NCBI RefSeq assembly: GCF_947489755.1
Contig: NZ_CANLFB010000039.1
Coordinates: forward strand, 1-32,938
Direction of reading: 5' to 3'
Origin: an uncultured Psychromonas sp.
Lineage (GTDB): Bacteria; Pseudomonadota; Gammaproteobacteria; Enterobacterales; Psychromonadaceae
Length of the DNA stretch: 32,938 bases
Within the stretch, counting starts at the first letter, position 1, and every line of letters starts with the position of its first letter. The notes under the pieces were generated by a model. It saw only the letters and a program-made list of their open reading frames with translations, was not told the DNA's origin and did not search any database. The translations under genes and the position numbers were made by a program. This document shows, in pieces, positions 18,691 to 28,000 of the stretch.

Positions 18691-19383
18691 TTACTCCATT
18701 GATGTAACAGGTTGCTTTAATTGATTAAGTCCCATACGAAGGTTTAAATCATTCCATCGTTTGAGTCGACTTGGTTTTCCTGCGACACGGCCTTGTCTTT
18801 TTTCATTGTTTAACCATAACTGTTTACCGTTAAAGCTATACACAGGGATTAAATCTTTGCGATTATTCGCTTTCTTTATTCGACCATCGATATTATCTAA
18901 GATCAATGGTTCTGATGTAGGGGTTGCATAATAAGCAACAACCATATGGTATTGATTTAATGTAAGCGATTTAACCATCACTATACGTAATTTATTATCT
19001 GCAATACCGATTGCTAATAGGCTAAAGTATTTCGCTAAAGCAAAGTCCTCACAGTCACCTGCATTTACTCCAATGAACTCAACGGGTGTAGCCCAATAAT
19101 TATTGAGTCCCCAAAGCTTTTTATCAGTAGTAAATCGTAATTGATTAAAAAAACGATTAGTACTTACTAGTTTTTCTTGCTCATCTTTATATTGCTTATT
19201 AAGTATTTTTAACCAAGCGGTTCCTCGTTTAGCAGCACGGTCACCATAATTTTTTTGCAGTGTAGAAATAAGCGCTTTGCTATTGAAATTTAATGAAACA
19301 CTTGCATATAAGTAATAACTACTCGTATATGCAAGTAAACCAATAATCAGTGCTTTTATTAATGAAGCGCGTTTCCAGTGCAT
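18691..19383 (-). CDS. lapG: LapG-type periplasmic cysteine protease (bacterial transglutaminase-like)
   Basis: This 230-aa protein has one N-terminal hydrophobic segment (about residues 9-27) and a BTLCP-type papain-like domain. The catalytic triad is visible as Cys111 (GDCEDFA), His146 (QYHMVV) and Asp163 (ILDNIDG). The spacing of 35 and 17 residues is close to P. fluorescens LapG (37 and 17). Asp110 and Glu112 next to the cysteine match the calcium ligands of the family. LapG cuts the N-terminal retention module of the adhesin and releases it from the outer membrane. The target site here is outside the window. The start lies 11 bp after the stop of the OmpA-like gene with no clear Shine-Dalgarno sequence, so expression probably relies on coupling and may be low. 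Confidence 0.94.
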   Translation of the reverse strand: MHWKRASLIKALIIGLLAYTSSYYLYASVSLNFNSKALISTLQKNYGDRAAKRGTAWLKILNKQYKDEQEKLVSTNRFFNQLRFTTDKKLWGLNNYWATPVEFIGVNAGDCEDFALAKYFSLLAIGIADNKLRIVMVKSLTLNQYHMVVAYYATPTSEPLILDNIDGRIKKANNRKDLIPVYSFNGKQLWLNNEKRQGRVAGKPSRLKRWNDLNLRMGLNQLKQPVTSME

Positions 19384-19394
19384 TAAATAATTAA

Positions 19395-20000
19395 TTACTG
19401 TTCACGCTGATCAACACTATAAATATTCCATTTCATATCAACAATTTCTTTACCACCAACAATTTCAGCAACAATACGTCGATTTTGTGCGTTCACATAA
19501 TCATCATTACCTTCAAATAATAACTGGTCAAAGCCAAAACCTAGTGCATTAACTCGGCTACTGTCGATTCCATATTGTCTCACTAATATTGACTTAACGG
19601 CCTCAGCTCGACTTAACGATAATGCTTTATTATGTTGGGCAGACCCAACGATACTAGTATGGCCTTCTATCGAGACGTTAACTGATTTATATTCTTTCAT
19701 TAAACCCGCTAGCTTTTCAATTTCAGGATAATATTTATTATCAACGACAGATGAGTTATTTTCAAAGTTAACTAATAATTTAACGCGAATCTTTTCAATA
19801 AGATCAGTTCCACAACCATTATTATCTACTGCAGCACCTGCGATAGTATCAAGGCAATTATCGCGAGCAGTAATAACACCGTCACCTTCAGGATCTGATA
19901 AATCGTATAACTGTGTAGTCGGGGTTTCAGACACATCAATAACCTGATGTGAACAAGCACTTAATAATAAAACACTCGCTAATAGACTAACCTTTTTCAT
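19395..20000 (-). CDS. OmpA-family lipoprotein of the lap cluster
   Basis: A lipobox LLSAC (Cys16) predicts a lipoprotein. After a short Asp-rich calcium-type segment (SDPEGDGV, RDNC; about residues 35-60) comes an OmpA C-terminal peptidoglycan-binding domain (about 68-185). It has the NKALSLSRAEAV helix, but the usual GHTD is GHTS, so the diaminopimelate-contacting Asp is replaced by Ser. I start it at the ATG at 20000, which has a strong GGAGGAG upstream and gives a proper signal peptide. An upstream start would add ten charged residues before it. It overlaps the end of the TolC-like gene by 14 bp. OmpA-like genes occupy the same place in Shewanella bpf clusters. The role may be anchoring the secretion channel, which is inferred. 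Confidence 0.9.
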   Translation of the reverse strand: MKKVSLLASVLLLSACSHQVIDVSETPTTQLYDLSDPEGDGVITARDNCLDTIAGAAVDNNGCGTDLIEKIRVKLLVNFENNSSVVDNKYYPEIEKLAGLMKEYKSVNVSIEGHTSIVGSAQHNKALSLSRAEAVKSILVRQYGIDSSRVNALGFGFDQLLFEGNDDYVNAQNRRIVAEIVGGKEIVDMKWNIYSVDQREQ

Positions 20001-21393
20001 TGTAAACTCCTCCTTCAAATTGCTCTTCACCCTTCCATGCTTCAGGACGAGTTACACGTAAGGAATCAAGTAATATTCCCATAGCATGTAATATACGATA
20101 TTGAGCAGTTATCTCTGCAAACTCAGCTTCTAAGAAGTCACGACGTGACTCAAAAAGTTCATTTTCAGTATCAAGCAAGTCTAGTAGGCTACGTTGTCCA
20201 ACTTTAAACTGTTCTTTGTAATCATCTTGTGTATCTTTTGCTGCAATAACATGTATTTTTATGTATTTCTTTTGCATATTTAATAATTCAAAAGCATCCC
20301 ATGACAAAATAAAACCTTCTTTAACTTCTCTATGAGCGGTCATATTTAATGCTTTTGCTTGGTTAATTTTATAAGCGGTTTCTTTTGCATAAGCAGTGTC
20401 TTTACCACCTGCAAACAAGTTGTATTTAAAACGAATCATAGCAACAACTTCATTATTTTCACCACCAACACCATTACCAGTATTAGATCCGTCAACACCA
20501 TCAATATTATCGTTAAAGTTACCATCAACTTCAAAGGTCACATCAGGATAATAATTAGATTGAGCAGACTTATATTGAGCAGTAGCAGATTGAATATCGT
20601 TACTTGCAGCCCAAACAGAAGGATGATTCTTAAGTGCAATTTCAAGACCTTCAGCCTGCGTAGCAGGTAACATACTGCTATCAGGATATGGAATAACAAG
20701 GTTTTCAGGTGTTTGATCGACTACACTATAAAACTTTGTTTTTGCATCTAAATAGTTATTTTTAGCTGCAATTAAACTAGACTCTGCTTGCGCTAAACGA
20801 CCACCAATTTGTGACAAATCGGCTTTACTGCTAAAGCCTGAGTCGGTACGTTCTTTAATTTGGTCATAAATATCAATATGAGACTGTAAATTTCTTTCTG
20901 ATAGGGCAACAAGTTCTTTTGTTTGCATAAGCTCAACATAAACTTTAGTCACTTCTAGGCTAATATCTTCAGCGATTGAATGTAATCGCCATTGTTCGGC
21001 ACTTGTTGCAAAACTAGTACGATCAACTTCACTACTTGTTTCAAAACCACTGAATAGATTTTGTTTAAAACTTAAACCTAATTCTCTTCTAGTCAGGTTC
21101 TCTGTATTATTACCAGAATCTCCGTAACCCCTAGTCGTTACACTATCAGTGTATTCACGACCAATACCACCCGTTAAATCAAGTGTTGGGTAATAACCAG
21201 CTTCAGCTTGCTCTACTTTTTTTTCACTGACTTTAAAGCGCGTAAATGCCTCATGAATTTCAGGATTGCTATCTAAAGTATGTGCCACTGCTTGTTCTAA
21301 TGATTGACTATTTGCTTGCAAAGGAAGCAATGTTAGGGAACTAAAAGCAACTAAGCCAACTTTCTTAGTTATTCTACGTTTGAATGCTTTCAT
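19987..21393 (-). CDS. lapE: TolC-family outer-membrane channel of type I secretion (LapE/AggA-like)
   Basis: This is the outer-membrane exit channel for the adhesin. The 468-aa protein has a signal peptide (cut near ANSQS), then two TolC-type repeat halves: SLEQAVAHTLDSNPEI at the N-terminus, coiled-coil stretches, and EGLEIALKNHPSVWAA opening the second half. The C-terminal helix region has the GQRSLLDLLDTENELFESR signature. I start it at the ATG at 21393, with GGAG eight bases upstream. An upstream GTG (21435) would add a 14-residue YGYG extension that destroys the signal peptide. The ATG is 31 bp after the lapC stop, and the gene overlaps the OmpA-like gene at its 3' end. Confidence 0.94.
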   Translation of the reverse strand: MKAFKRRITKKVGLVAFSSLTLLPLQANSQSLEQAVAHTLDSNPEIHEAFTRFKVSEKKVEQAEAGYYPTLDLTGGIGREYTDSVTTRGYGDSGNNTENLTRRELGLSFKQNLFSGFETSSEVDRTSFATSAEQWRLHSIAEDISLEVTKVYVELMQTKELVALSERNLQSHIDIYDQIKERTDSGFSSKADLSQIGGRLAQAESSLIAAKNNYLDAKTKFYSVVDQTPENLVIPYPDSSMLPATQAEGLEIALKNHPSVWAASNDIQSATAQYKSAQSNYYPDVTFEVDGNFNDNIDGVDGSNTGNGVGGENNEVVAMIRFKYNLFAGGKDTAYAKETAYKINQAKALNMTAHREVKEGFILSWDAFELLNMQKKYIKIHVIAAKDTQDDYKEQFKVGQRSLLDLLDTENELFESRRDFLEAEFAEITAQYRILHAMGILLDSLRVTRPEAWKGEEQFEGGVYNEKG

Positions 21394-21400
21394 TCTATCT

Positions 21401-21418
21401 CCATATCCATATCCATAT
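21401..21418. repeat. Hexanucleotide tandem repeat (CCATAT)x3 in the lapE leader
   Basis: Three perfect CCATAT copies (ATATGG on the coding strand) lie between the lapC stop and the lapE ATG, immediately before the GGAG ribosome-binding site. They are short enough to be chance, but slippage here would change only the leader spacing. Confidence 0.6.
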
Positions 21419-21424
21419 CTAAAT

Positions 21425-22798
21425 TTAATATTCACGTAACGCCATTTCTTTGGCTCTTAATATCGGGTTAAGTATATATTCAAGTACTGTCCTTTTACTC
21501 ACCATCACATCAACACTGGTTAACATTCCCGGGATAATAGGCATATCAATTTTATTATCTCTATTCATATTCGATTCAGTTGTGCGAATCCTAACAATGT
21601 AAAAGCTATTACCTTCTTCATCTTGTGTTGTATCGGCACTAATTAGCTCAACGACACCATCTAGGCCACCATAACGAGTAAAGTCATAAGCTGTGATTTT
21701 TACACGGGCCGGTAAACCAACATGAATGAACGCAATATCTTTTGGAATCACTTTTGCTTCAACTAATAGTTTATCTTCAGTTGGTACAATTTCTAATAAT
21801 ACCTGACCAGGCTTAACTACACCACCCAATGTATTGATATGCAAAGTTTTTATAGTTCCAACTACTGGGGAAGTAATCAAAGCTTTACTTACTTTGTCTT
21901 TAACTCCCACTTGCGCTTCAGTAATACTTGATAATGCAGCTTGTTTTTCATTTAATTGTGCACGTGCATCGGTACGAAAGTTAAAGACAAGTTCACGTCG
22001 TTTTAGCACAGACTCTTCCAAAGCAGATTCATTCCTTGGTATTTGAGCGCGTAGTGCATTTAATTCACCATTTAATTGATTAACAGTACGTTGTAACTTT
22101 AAGAGTTCGACTTCAGGTACGATATTTTTTTTAGCCAATGGGCGCGTAAGTTTAAGTTCTCTATTCGCGTAACTCAAACTACTACGTAAGGTTCTGATTT
22201 TTGATTCTAATTCTTTTATTTCTTGCTCGCGTTGAAGAATTTGTTGAGCTTGAATAGCCACTTGATTATCTAAGCTATTTAAACGCCCAATATATTCATC
22301 TTGTTGACGTTCGACTAAAGTTGCTGCTGTCGTTTTTAAGTCTTCTGGAAATTCTAGTTTCTTTTGTTCTATTTTTATCTGTAATTTCCAATCTTTTGCA
22401 TTGGCAATTAAGATACTACTCAGCTCAGCTCTTAAGCGAATAATATCCGCTCTTAATGCATCAACTTCTTGAGTTTGCTGCGCCATATCAGAACGGAAAC
22501 GAGTATCATCAATACGAGCTAAAGGCTGCCCTTTAGTAACGACCATCCCTTCTTTAACATACAATTCTTGTAAAATGCCGCCATCTAAGCTTTGAATGAT
22601 TTGTACTTGAGAAGAAGGTACAACTTTACCCTCACCTCGTACAACGCGATCTAACTCTGCAAAATAAGACCATACAAAAAAACAAACAAATAAAGCCGTT
22701 AATGCCCATATTGTTAAACGTTGTGCAGTGGGTGTTTCAGTGAGCATTGCACCATAAACATCATCAGCCATTTCTAAATCTTGCTTAGATATTTTCAT
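21425..22798 (-). CDS. lapC: HlyD-family membrane fusion protein of type I secretion (LapC-like)
   Basis: This is the periplasmic adaptor that joins the ABC transporter to the TolC-like channel. The 457-aa protein has a cytoplasmic N-terminus, one membrane segment (about 28-48), and a lipoyl/barrel-sandwich strand (RGEGKVVPSSQVQIIQSLDG). A long coiled-coil hairpin follows (about 95-290). The C-terminal beta domains include the RTX-type HlyD signature (LVEAKVIPKDIAFIHVGLPA) and end near IPGMLTSVDVMVSKRTVLEYIL. Its ATG overlaps the lapB stop codon by the 4-bp ATGA arrangement, so translation of the two is coupled. Confidence 0.95.
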   Translation of the reverse strand: MKISKQDLEMADDVYGAMLTETPTAQRLTIWALTALFVCFFVWSYFAELDRVVRGEGKVVPSSQVQIIQSLDGGILQELYVKEGMVVTKGQPLARIDDTRFRSDMAQQTQEVDALRADIIRLRAELSSILIANAKDWKLQIKIEQKKLEFPEDLKTTAATLVERQQDEYIGRLNSLDNQVAIQAQQILQREQEIKELESKIRTLRSSLSYANRELKLTRPLAKKNIVPEVELLKLQRTVNQLNGELNALRAQIPRNESALEESVLKRRELVFNFRTDARAQLNEKQAALSSITEAQVGVKDKVSKALITSPVVGTIKTLHINTLGGVVKPGQVLLEIVPTEDKLLVEAKVIPKDIAFIHVGLPARVKITAYDFTRYGGLDGVVELISADTTQDEEGNSFYIVRIRTTESNMNRDNKIDMPIIPGMLTSVDVMVSKRTVLEYILNPILRAKEMALREY

Positions 22799-24975
22799 GA
22801 TTCAGCTCCTTTAGTTGCAGTAAACTTCCCAGCTGAAAGTTGTTCTAAAACAGCATCTTTAGGCCCATTTGCAACAATTTTACCGTGGTCAACAATGATA
22901 ATTCTATCCACTAATTGTAATAAATGCATTTTATGGGTAATAAGTAATAAACTACGATTTTTAACCGTTTGTTTCATTGATAGGATAAATTGTTTTTCTG
23001 AACGAGCATCTAAACTTGCTGTCGGTTCATCGAGTAATAAAACCTGCGGATCATTCAAAATAGCACGTGCTAATGCCACTGCTTGACGTTGTCCCCTAGA
23101 AAGTGAAACACCTCCTTCTCCTACTTGTAAATCTAGCCCTTCTGAAGCTAAATCTGTAAATAAACAAACACCAGATAATTGCGCCGCACGTAATAATTGG
23201 TACTCCGTGACTTGACGTGTTCCAAATAGAATATTGTCTTTAATAGAGCCGTGAAATAAAGTGATATCCTGTGGTAAATATCCAATGTTACTGCGCAAAT
23301 CACTTGGGTGTATTTGTTCTTGATGTAAACCATCGTAACGTATACTGCCTAGCGACGGTTTATATAAGCCAAGAATCAATTTGGCTAGAGTCGTTTTACC
23401 TGAACCATTACGCCCTATAATAGCAATTTTTTCACCAGGCTTAATTTGCAAAGAGAATGGATATAGCGCAGTTTTTTCAACATTAGGATATTTAAATGAA
23501 ACTTGCTCACATTCAATATTACCTTCAAGTTTATTACGACTAACAAGATGACCTTTATTCTCAAATTCACTTTCTTGTTTCATAATGCCGTCTATTTGAC
23601 GTAATGAACTCATTGTTTGGTTATAGCGAGTCATTAGCCCTGCTATTCTTCCCATTGGCGCAATAGCTCGACTTGATAACATAACAGCAGCAATAATAGC
23701 CCCCATTGAAATTAACCCTTCAGAGACTCGGTACACACCTAACACAATAACCGCGATTACCGTCATTTGTATGATAAAACTGGAAACGTTAGAAACTGAA
23801 TTGGTTACCATTTTAACTTTCAGTTGCCACTTTGAAGTATGGCCAACCATTTGTTGCCAGGTATGTTGAATAAGCCCTTCTGCTCCGTTCGCTTTAATTG
23901 ACTCTAAAGAGGAGAGACTTTCAATTAAATGACCGTGTTTTAAGCCTGAAAACTTATTACTTTCTTCAATCGCCACTTTTAATTTAGGCTGTACCGTTAA
24001 GCTATAGCCAAGAATAAGGACGGTCGCGATCACAGAAAAATAAGCTAAATCACCTGCAACCAACCATATGATAAAAATAAAGAGAATTGAGAATGGTAAG
24101 TCAACTAATGCAGTAATGGTTGCTGAAGATAAGAATTCACGAATACTGTCAAACTCGCCAAGTTGACGAGCCATTCCGCCAATACTAGATGACCTTTTTT
24201 CAAGCGGTATACCGATTGCTTTTGCAAATAATTTTGATGATATTTCTACATCAACTTTTTTACCTGCAACATCAATTAAGTAGGCTCGAATTTGCTTTAA
24301 AATAAAATCAAAAATATATGCAACTGAGGCACCAATTGCTAAAACCCATAAGGTTTCAAAAGCAAGATTAGGCACCACTTTGTCATAAACGTTCATAATA
24401 AATAAAGGCGATAACAAGGCAAATATATTAATTAAAATAGAAGCAATAATAACATCACGATATATCGGTGCAGACTCACGAATACTATTCCACAACCAAT
24501 GAATGGTTGTTTCTTGAATATGGACATCAAAATGACGATCTCCATGGTACTTTTGTTTAATTAAAAATAAGTAGCCAACATATTCAGCTTCAAGTTCCTC
24601 AATGGAGAGCACTTCTTCCCCACCAGTTTCAGGAAATGAAACTCTCACTTGGTTTTTAGCTAAATCTAACTCATGTAAAATACAAGCCCGTTTATTCTTA
24701 AGCATTAGAATACAAGGCAACAACATATCCGGTAGCGTATTTAAGCTTCTACGATCGAGCTTAGCACTTAAACCTGCTCGACTTGCTGCTTGAGGTAAAA
24801 GCTCAGGAGAAAGGTGTTGATTAGTTAATGGCAAACCTGCCGCTAATGCCTCTGCAGAACAAGGTGTCGCGAAGTACTCACTTAATAACACTAAACAATC
24901 TAATAGAGGATCGTGTCCAATACGAGTTGATGCATTAATTTCCCATTTTTCTTGTTGAGCATTGTTTGGATTCAA
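22795..24975 (-). CDS. lapB: Type I secretion ABC transporter, C39-like domain (LapB-like)
   Basis: This 726-aa inner-membrane ATPase exports the adhesin. The N-terminal C39-like domain (about 15-135) lacks peptidase function: aligned with HlyB, the catalytic Cys position is Pro23 and the catalytic His position is not conserved. This fits transport of substrates that keep a C-terminal signal. A six-helix exporter domain spans about 170-450. The nucleotide-binding domain has Walker A GRNGSGKT (521-528), Q-loop Gln569, signature LSRGQ (625-629), Walker B LLLDE (646-650) and switch His681. The start codon is TTG, placed by an AAGGA six bases upstream. No in-frame ATG lies near. The gene follows the adhesin by 122 bp. 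Confidence 0.95.
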   Translation of the reverse strand: MNPNNAQQEKWEINASTRIGHDPLLDCLVLLSEYFATPCSAEALAAGLPLTNQHLSPELLPQAASRAGLSAKLDRRSLNTLPDMLLPCILMLKNKRACILHELDLAKNQVRVSFPETGGEEVLSIEELEAEYVGYLFLIKQKYHGDRHFDVHIQETTIHWLWNSIRESAPIYRDVIIASILINIFALLSPLFIMNVYDKVVPNLAFETLWVLAIGASVAYIFDFILKQIRAYLIDVAGKKVDVEISSKLFAKAIGIPLEKRSSSIGGMARQLGEFDSIREFLSSATITALVDLPFSILFIFIIWLVAGDLAYFSVIATVLILGYSLTVQPKLKVAIEESNKFSGLKHGHLIESLSSLESIKANGAEGLIQHTWQQMVGHTSKWQLKVKMVTNSVSNVSSFIIQMTVIAVIVLGVYRVSEGLISMGAIIAAVMLSSRAIAPMGRIAGLMTRYNQTMSSLRQIDGIMKQESEFENKGHLVSRNKLEGNIECEQVSFKYPNVEKTALYPFSLQIKPGEKIAIIGRNGSGKTTLAKLILGLYKPSLGSIRYDGLHQEQIHPSDLRSNIGYLPQDITLFHGSIKDNILFGTRQVTEYQLLRAAQLSGVCLFTDLASEGLDLQVGEGGVSLSRGQRQAVALARAILNDPQVLLLDEPTASLDARSEKQFILSMKQTVKNRSLLLITHKMHLLQLVDRIIIVDHGKIVANGPKDAVLEQLSAGKFTATKGAES

Positions 24976-25002
24976 AGTTGATCCTTTATTATAATAATGA
25001 TG

Positions 25003-25034
25003 GTAGTGCTACTTTAAAACAGTAATAGCACTAC
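25003..25034 (-). terminator. Hairpin between the adhesin gene and lapB (possible attenuator)
   Basis: A perfect 9-bp stem (GTAGTGCTA at 25003-25011 with 25026-25034) with a 14-nt loop lies 64 bp past the adhesin stop and about 28 bp before lapB. No T-run follows, so full termination is unlikely. It could reduce read-through into lapB or protect the adhesin mRNA 3' end. Confidence 0.45.
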
Positions 25035-25097
25035 TTATTAGCGTATAAAATCACTTTAACACTTTATAAAGATTCTATCCTATATATCAATGTAATA

Positions 25098-28000
25098 TCA
25101 AATAATACCTTCATCTGTAGTATCGATAGTTGGTGTGGTTGTCCCTGTATCGACGACTGTTTCAGTAATAACTAAAGCGCCGCTATCATAGAGACTATTA
25201 ATAACAGTTTCCACTTCATCTGCTGTTAGTGACCCAGTATGAGTCACACCATCTAATTGAGTATCTTCTAATACAATCGTTGTACCTTTATAAGTATCAT
25301 AAGGGTTTGCGTTAATATCATTACTACTAACACTTAACGTTGTATCTGTACCATCAAAACTAATATCGAAGTATTTACCTAAATCACCTTCAGTTTCCCC
25401 TTGTAAGAGGTCACTTAAATCTAATTTATCGCCTTCTTCAACATTAAAATCGGTAATGCTATCAGACCCATATGTATCACTATCTGTCCAAATAAACGTA
25501 TCAGCACCATCACCACCAGTCAGAATATCAGTGCCGATACCACCGGTAAGGATATCATCTCCTAAACCACCATCGAGAGTATCTGCACCGCCTTCACCAT
25601 AGAGTTCATCATTATCTGAATCACCAGAGATGGTATCGTCATTATCCCCACCAAATATTTGGTCGTTACCTGCACCACCGCTTAACGTATCATTACTCGA
25701 ATATCCGTAGATAGTATCGTTACCAGTTCCACCATTAATAGTATTAGCATTACCATCACCTAAAAGTACCTGGTCTTCACTCGACACAGTATCGACCTCA
25801 TCAACAGGTTCAACAGTCTCATCCGTTGGTGCAGTAGTATCATCTACAGTATCTGCATCAATCAATCCAGATTCAGCACTATGCGTAACGGTGACATAAG
25901 CGGTAGCAGTATTAGAAATATTGCCATTTTCATCAATAATATTATAAGTAAATGAATCTATACCTGTGTAATCAGCATCAGGCGTATAAGTCACACTACC
26001 GTCTGTAATAGAAACCGTACCATTCTCTGGTTGACTGATGGAGTTTATAGAAATCCCTTCACCTGTATCATTAGCTAATAAATCAAGAATAACAGCAGTA
26101 TTTATTTCAGTACCTAAAGTACCATCAGAACTAGATAGATTCTCTGCAATCCAAATATTTTCACCTAATGGTAAACTCATATCTAATACAAGTTCATAAT
26201 CACCACCTTGGTCCCAATAAATGATCTCTATAGAGTGTAAGCCTTCAGTTATGTTTAATGACAAACTAGTTTGAGCACTTGATGTTATGTCAGAAAATGT
26301 AATAACTGACTCGCCATCAATAATAAGTTCAAAACCATCATCATGGCTAACATCTATTGTATATATTCCTGTTTCTGCAACATATAAGTTACCTGATATC
26401 TCCAGAATACCATCAGTCGCTGTTTCTGAAGAGCCACCATCAATAGTTACAATCGACTCAGCATCGTTATTTAAGAAAGTAACCAGGTTATCAGGTATTC
26501 CATTCTCATTGACACCGTCAGCGACACCAGAGTTTTGATCAACTGCACCTGTATTTTTATAATCAAGCTCTGTAGAGATAAACGAAATATCAGCTATAGG
26601 GTTATTTGCAATATAGTCTTTGACAGTATCTATAGAGGAAGTGTTTTGGCCTTCAAGTGCTTCATCATATCCCCAGTATTGACCAGTAAGGCCAGATTCT
26701 AATATTGCATCGTCAGATGCAACGGGTAGAGTTTCAGCTTCAGGCTCAACATCTCCATCAACACGAAGTGTTATATTTGCAGCACTGCTTTCAGTACCAT
26801 CACTAATCGTGTATTCAATATCAAATGTTTGAGAGTCGCCATCACTTAATGTAGCACCTATTGCTTCGCTAGGTGTAAACACAACTTCACCATCAACAAG
26901 CTTGCCTGTGCCGACCACAACACCATCAATAGTAATATCGACAGCATCGCCACCTTCTGTGACACTTTGCCCTTGGATCTCAGTAATAGTAAGCTCGTCA
27001 TTATCGTTATCACTATCGTTAGACAGTACATCAATAGAAATTGAGCTGTTTTCGTCAGTGAAGATGTCTCCTTCAGTTATATCAGCGTCTACTTCCGGTA
27101 AATCATCGGTCACATTAACAATTTCATCTGCATCATCATAGTTAAGATTAAGTCCAACAACTTCAGTTGTTTCACTACCGTCTGCCTGTGTTCTTGTAAA
27201 CGTAATTTCATCTGCGACGGTTCTAGATAGCGTCATATTTTGTACTACATAAGTGCCATCAGAACCTGATGTTGTTAATTCAAAAGAATCCACCGGTGAA
27301 TCGTTGTCAAAAGTAAAAGTATAAGTATCTACATAACTACCACTTTGTCTATAAGAAGATTGTGTCTCAGAGGTCCCATCTTCAAAATAAGCGGTAATAC
27401 TAACTTGAGTTGCATTATTACTGGTTTCATCAAAATAACCACCTAAACCATCAAGAGTAAAAGACACTGAATTAATATTTTCACCTTCGATATCAATAAC
27501 AAGCGTTTCTCCTTGACTTAATCCGTTACTATCCCCGTTACCAATACCGTTACCAATGTGTGTATTTCCATTCCAGGCCGTTAGTACTTGCGAATCGTTA
27601 GCGGCAGTAGTTAGAAGCGAAGTTGTAATGGTTGCATTATTAATGGTTGTAGTAACCTCTGTCCCGTCACTATTAACCGTTCCCCAATCACTCACATTAG
27701 CTTCAAAGCTTGAAGATCCATCATCACCAAATGAACCAACACCAATATCAATAGAGTTCAACTGTATTGCTTCTTCATCTGGAACAAATTGCACTTCAGA
27801 CTCAGAATCATATTCTTCGCCAACCACCATATCAACCCACACCCCATCGACAGAGACTTGCATTGTGCCGTATTCTGGCTGCTCATCTAGACGAATAGTT
27901 GTAGCGTAAGTTGTTTCAGTATCGTCAGTTGCAACAGGCGCATAATCAACACCATTAATCGTAATGTCAATCTCTTGAGTATTTCCATCAGTCGTATTCA

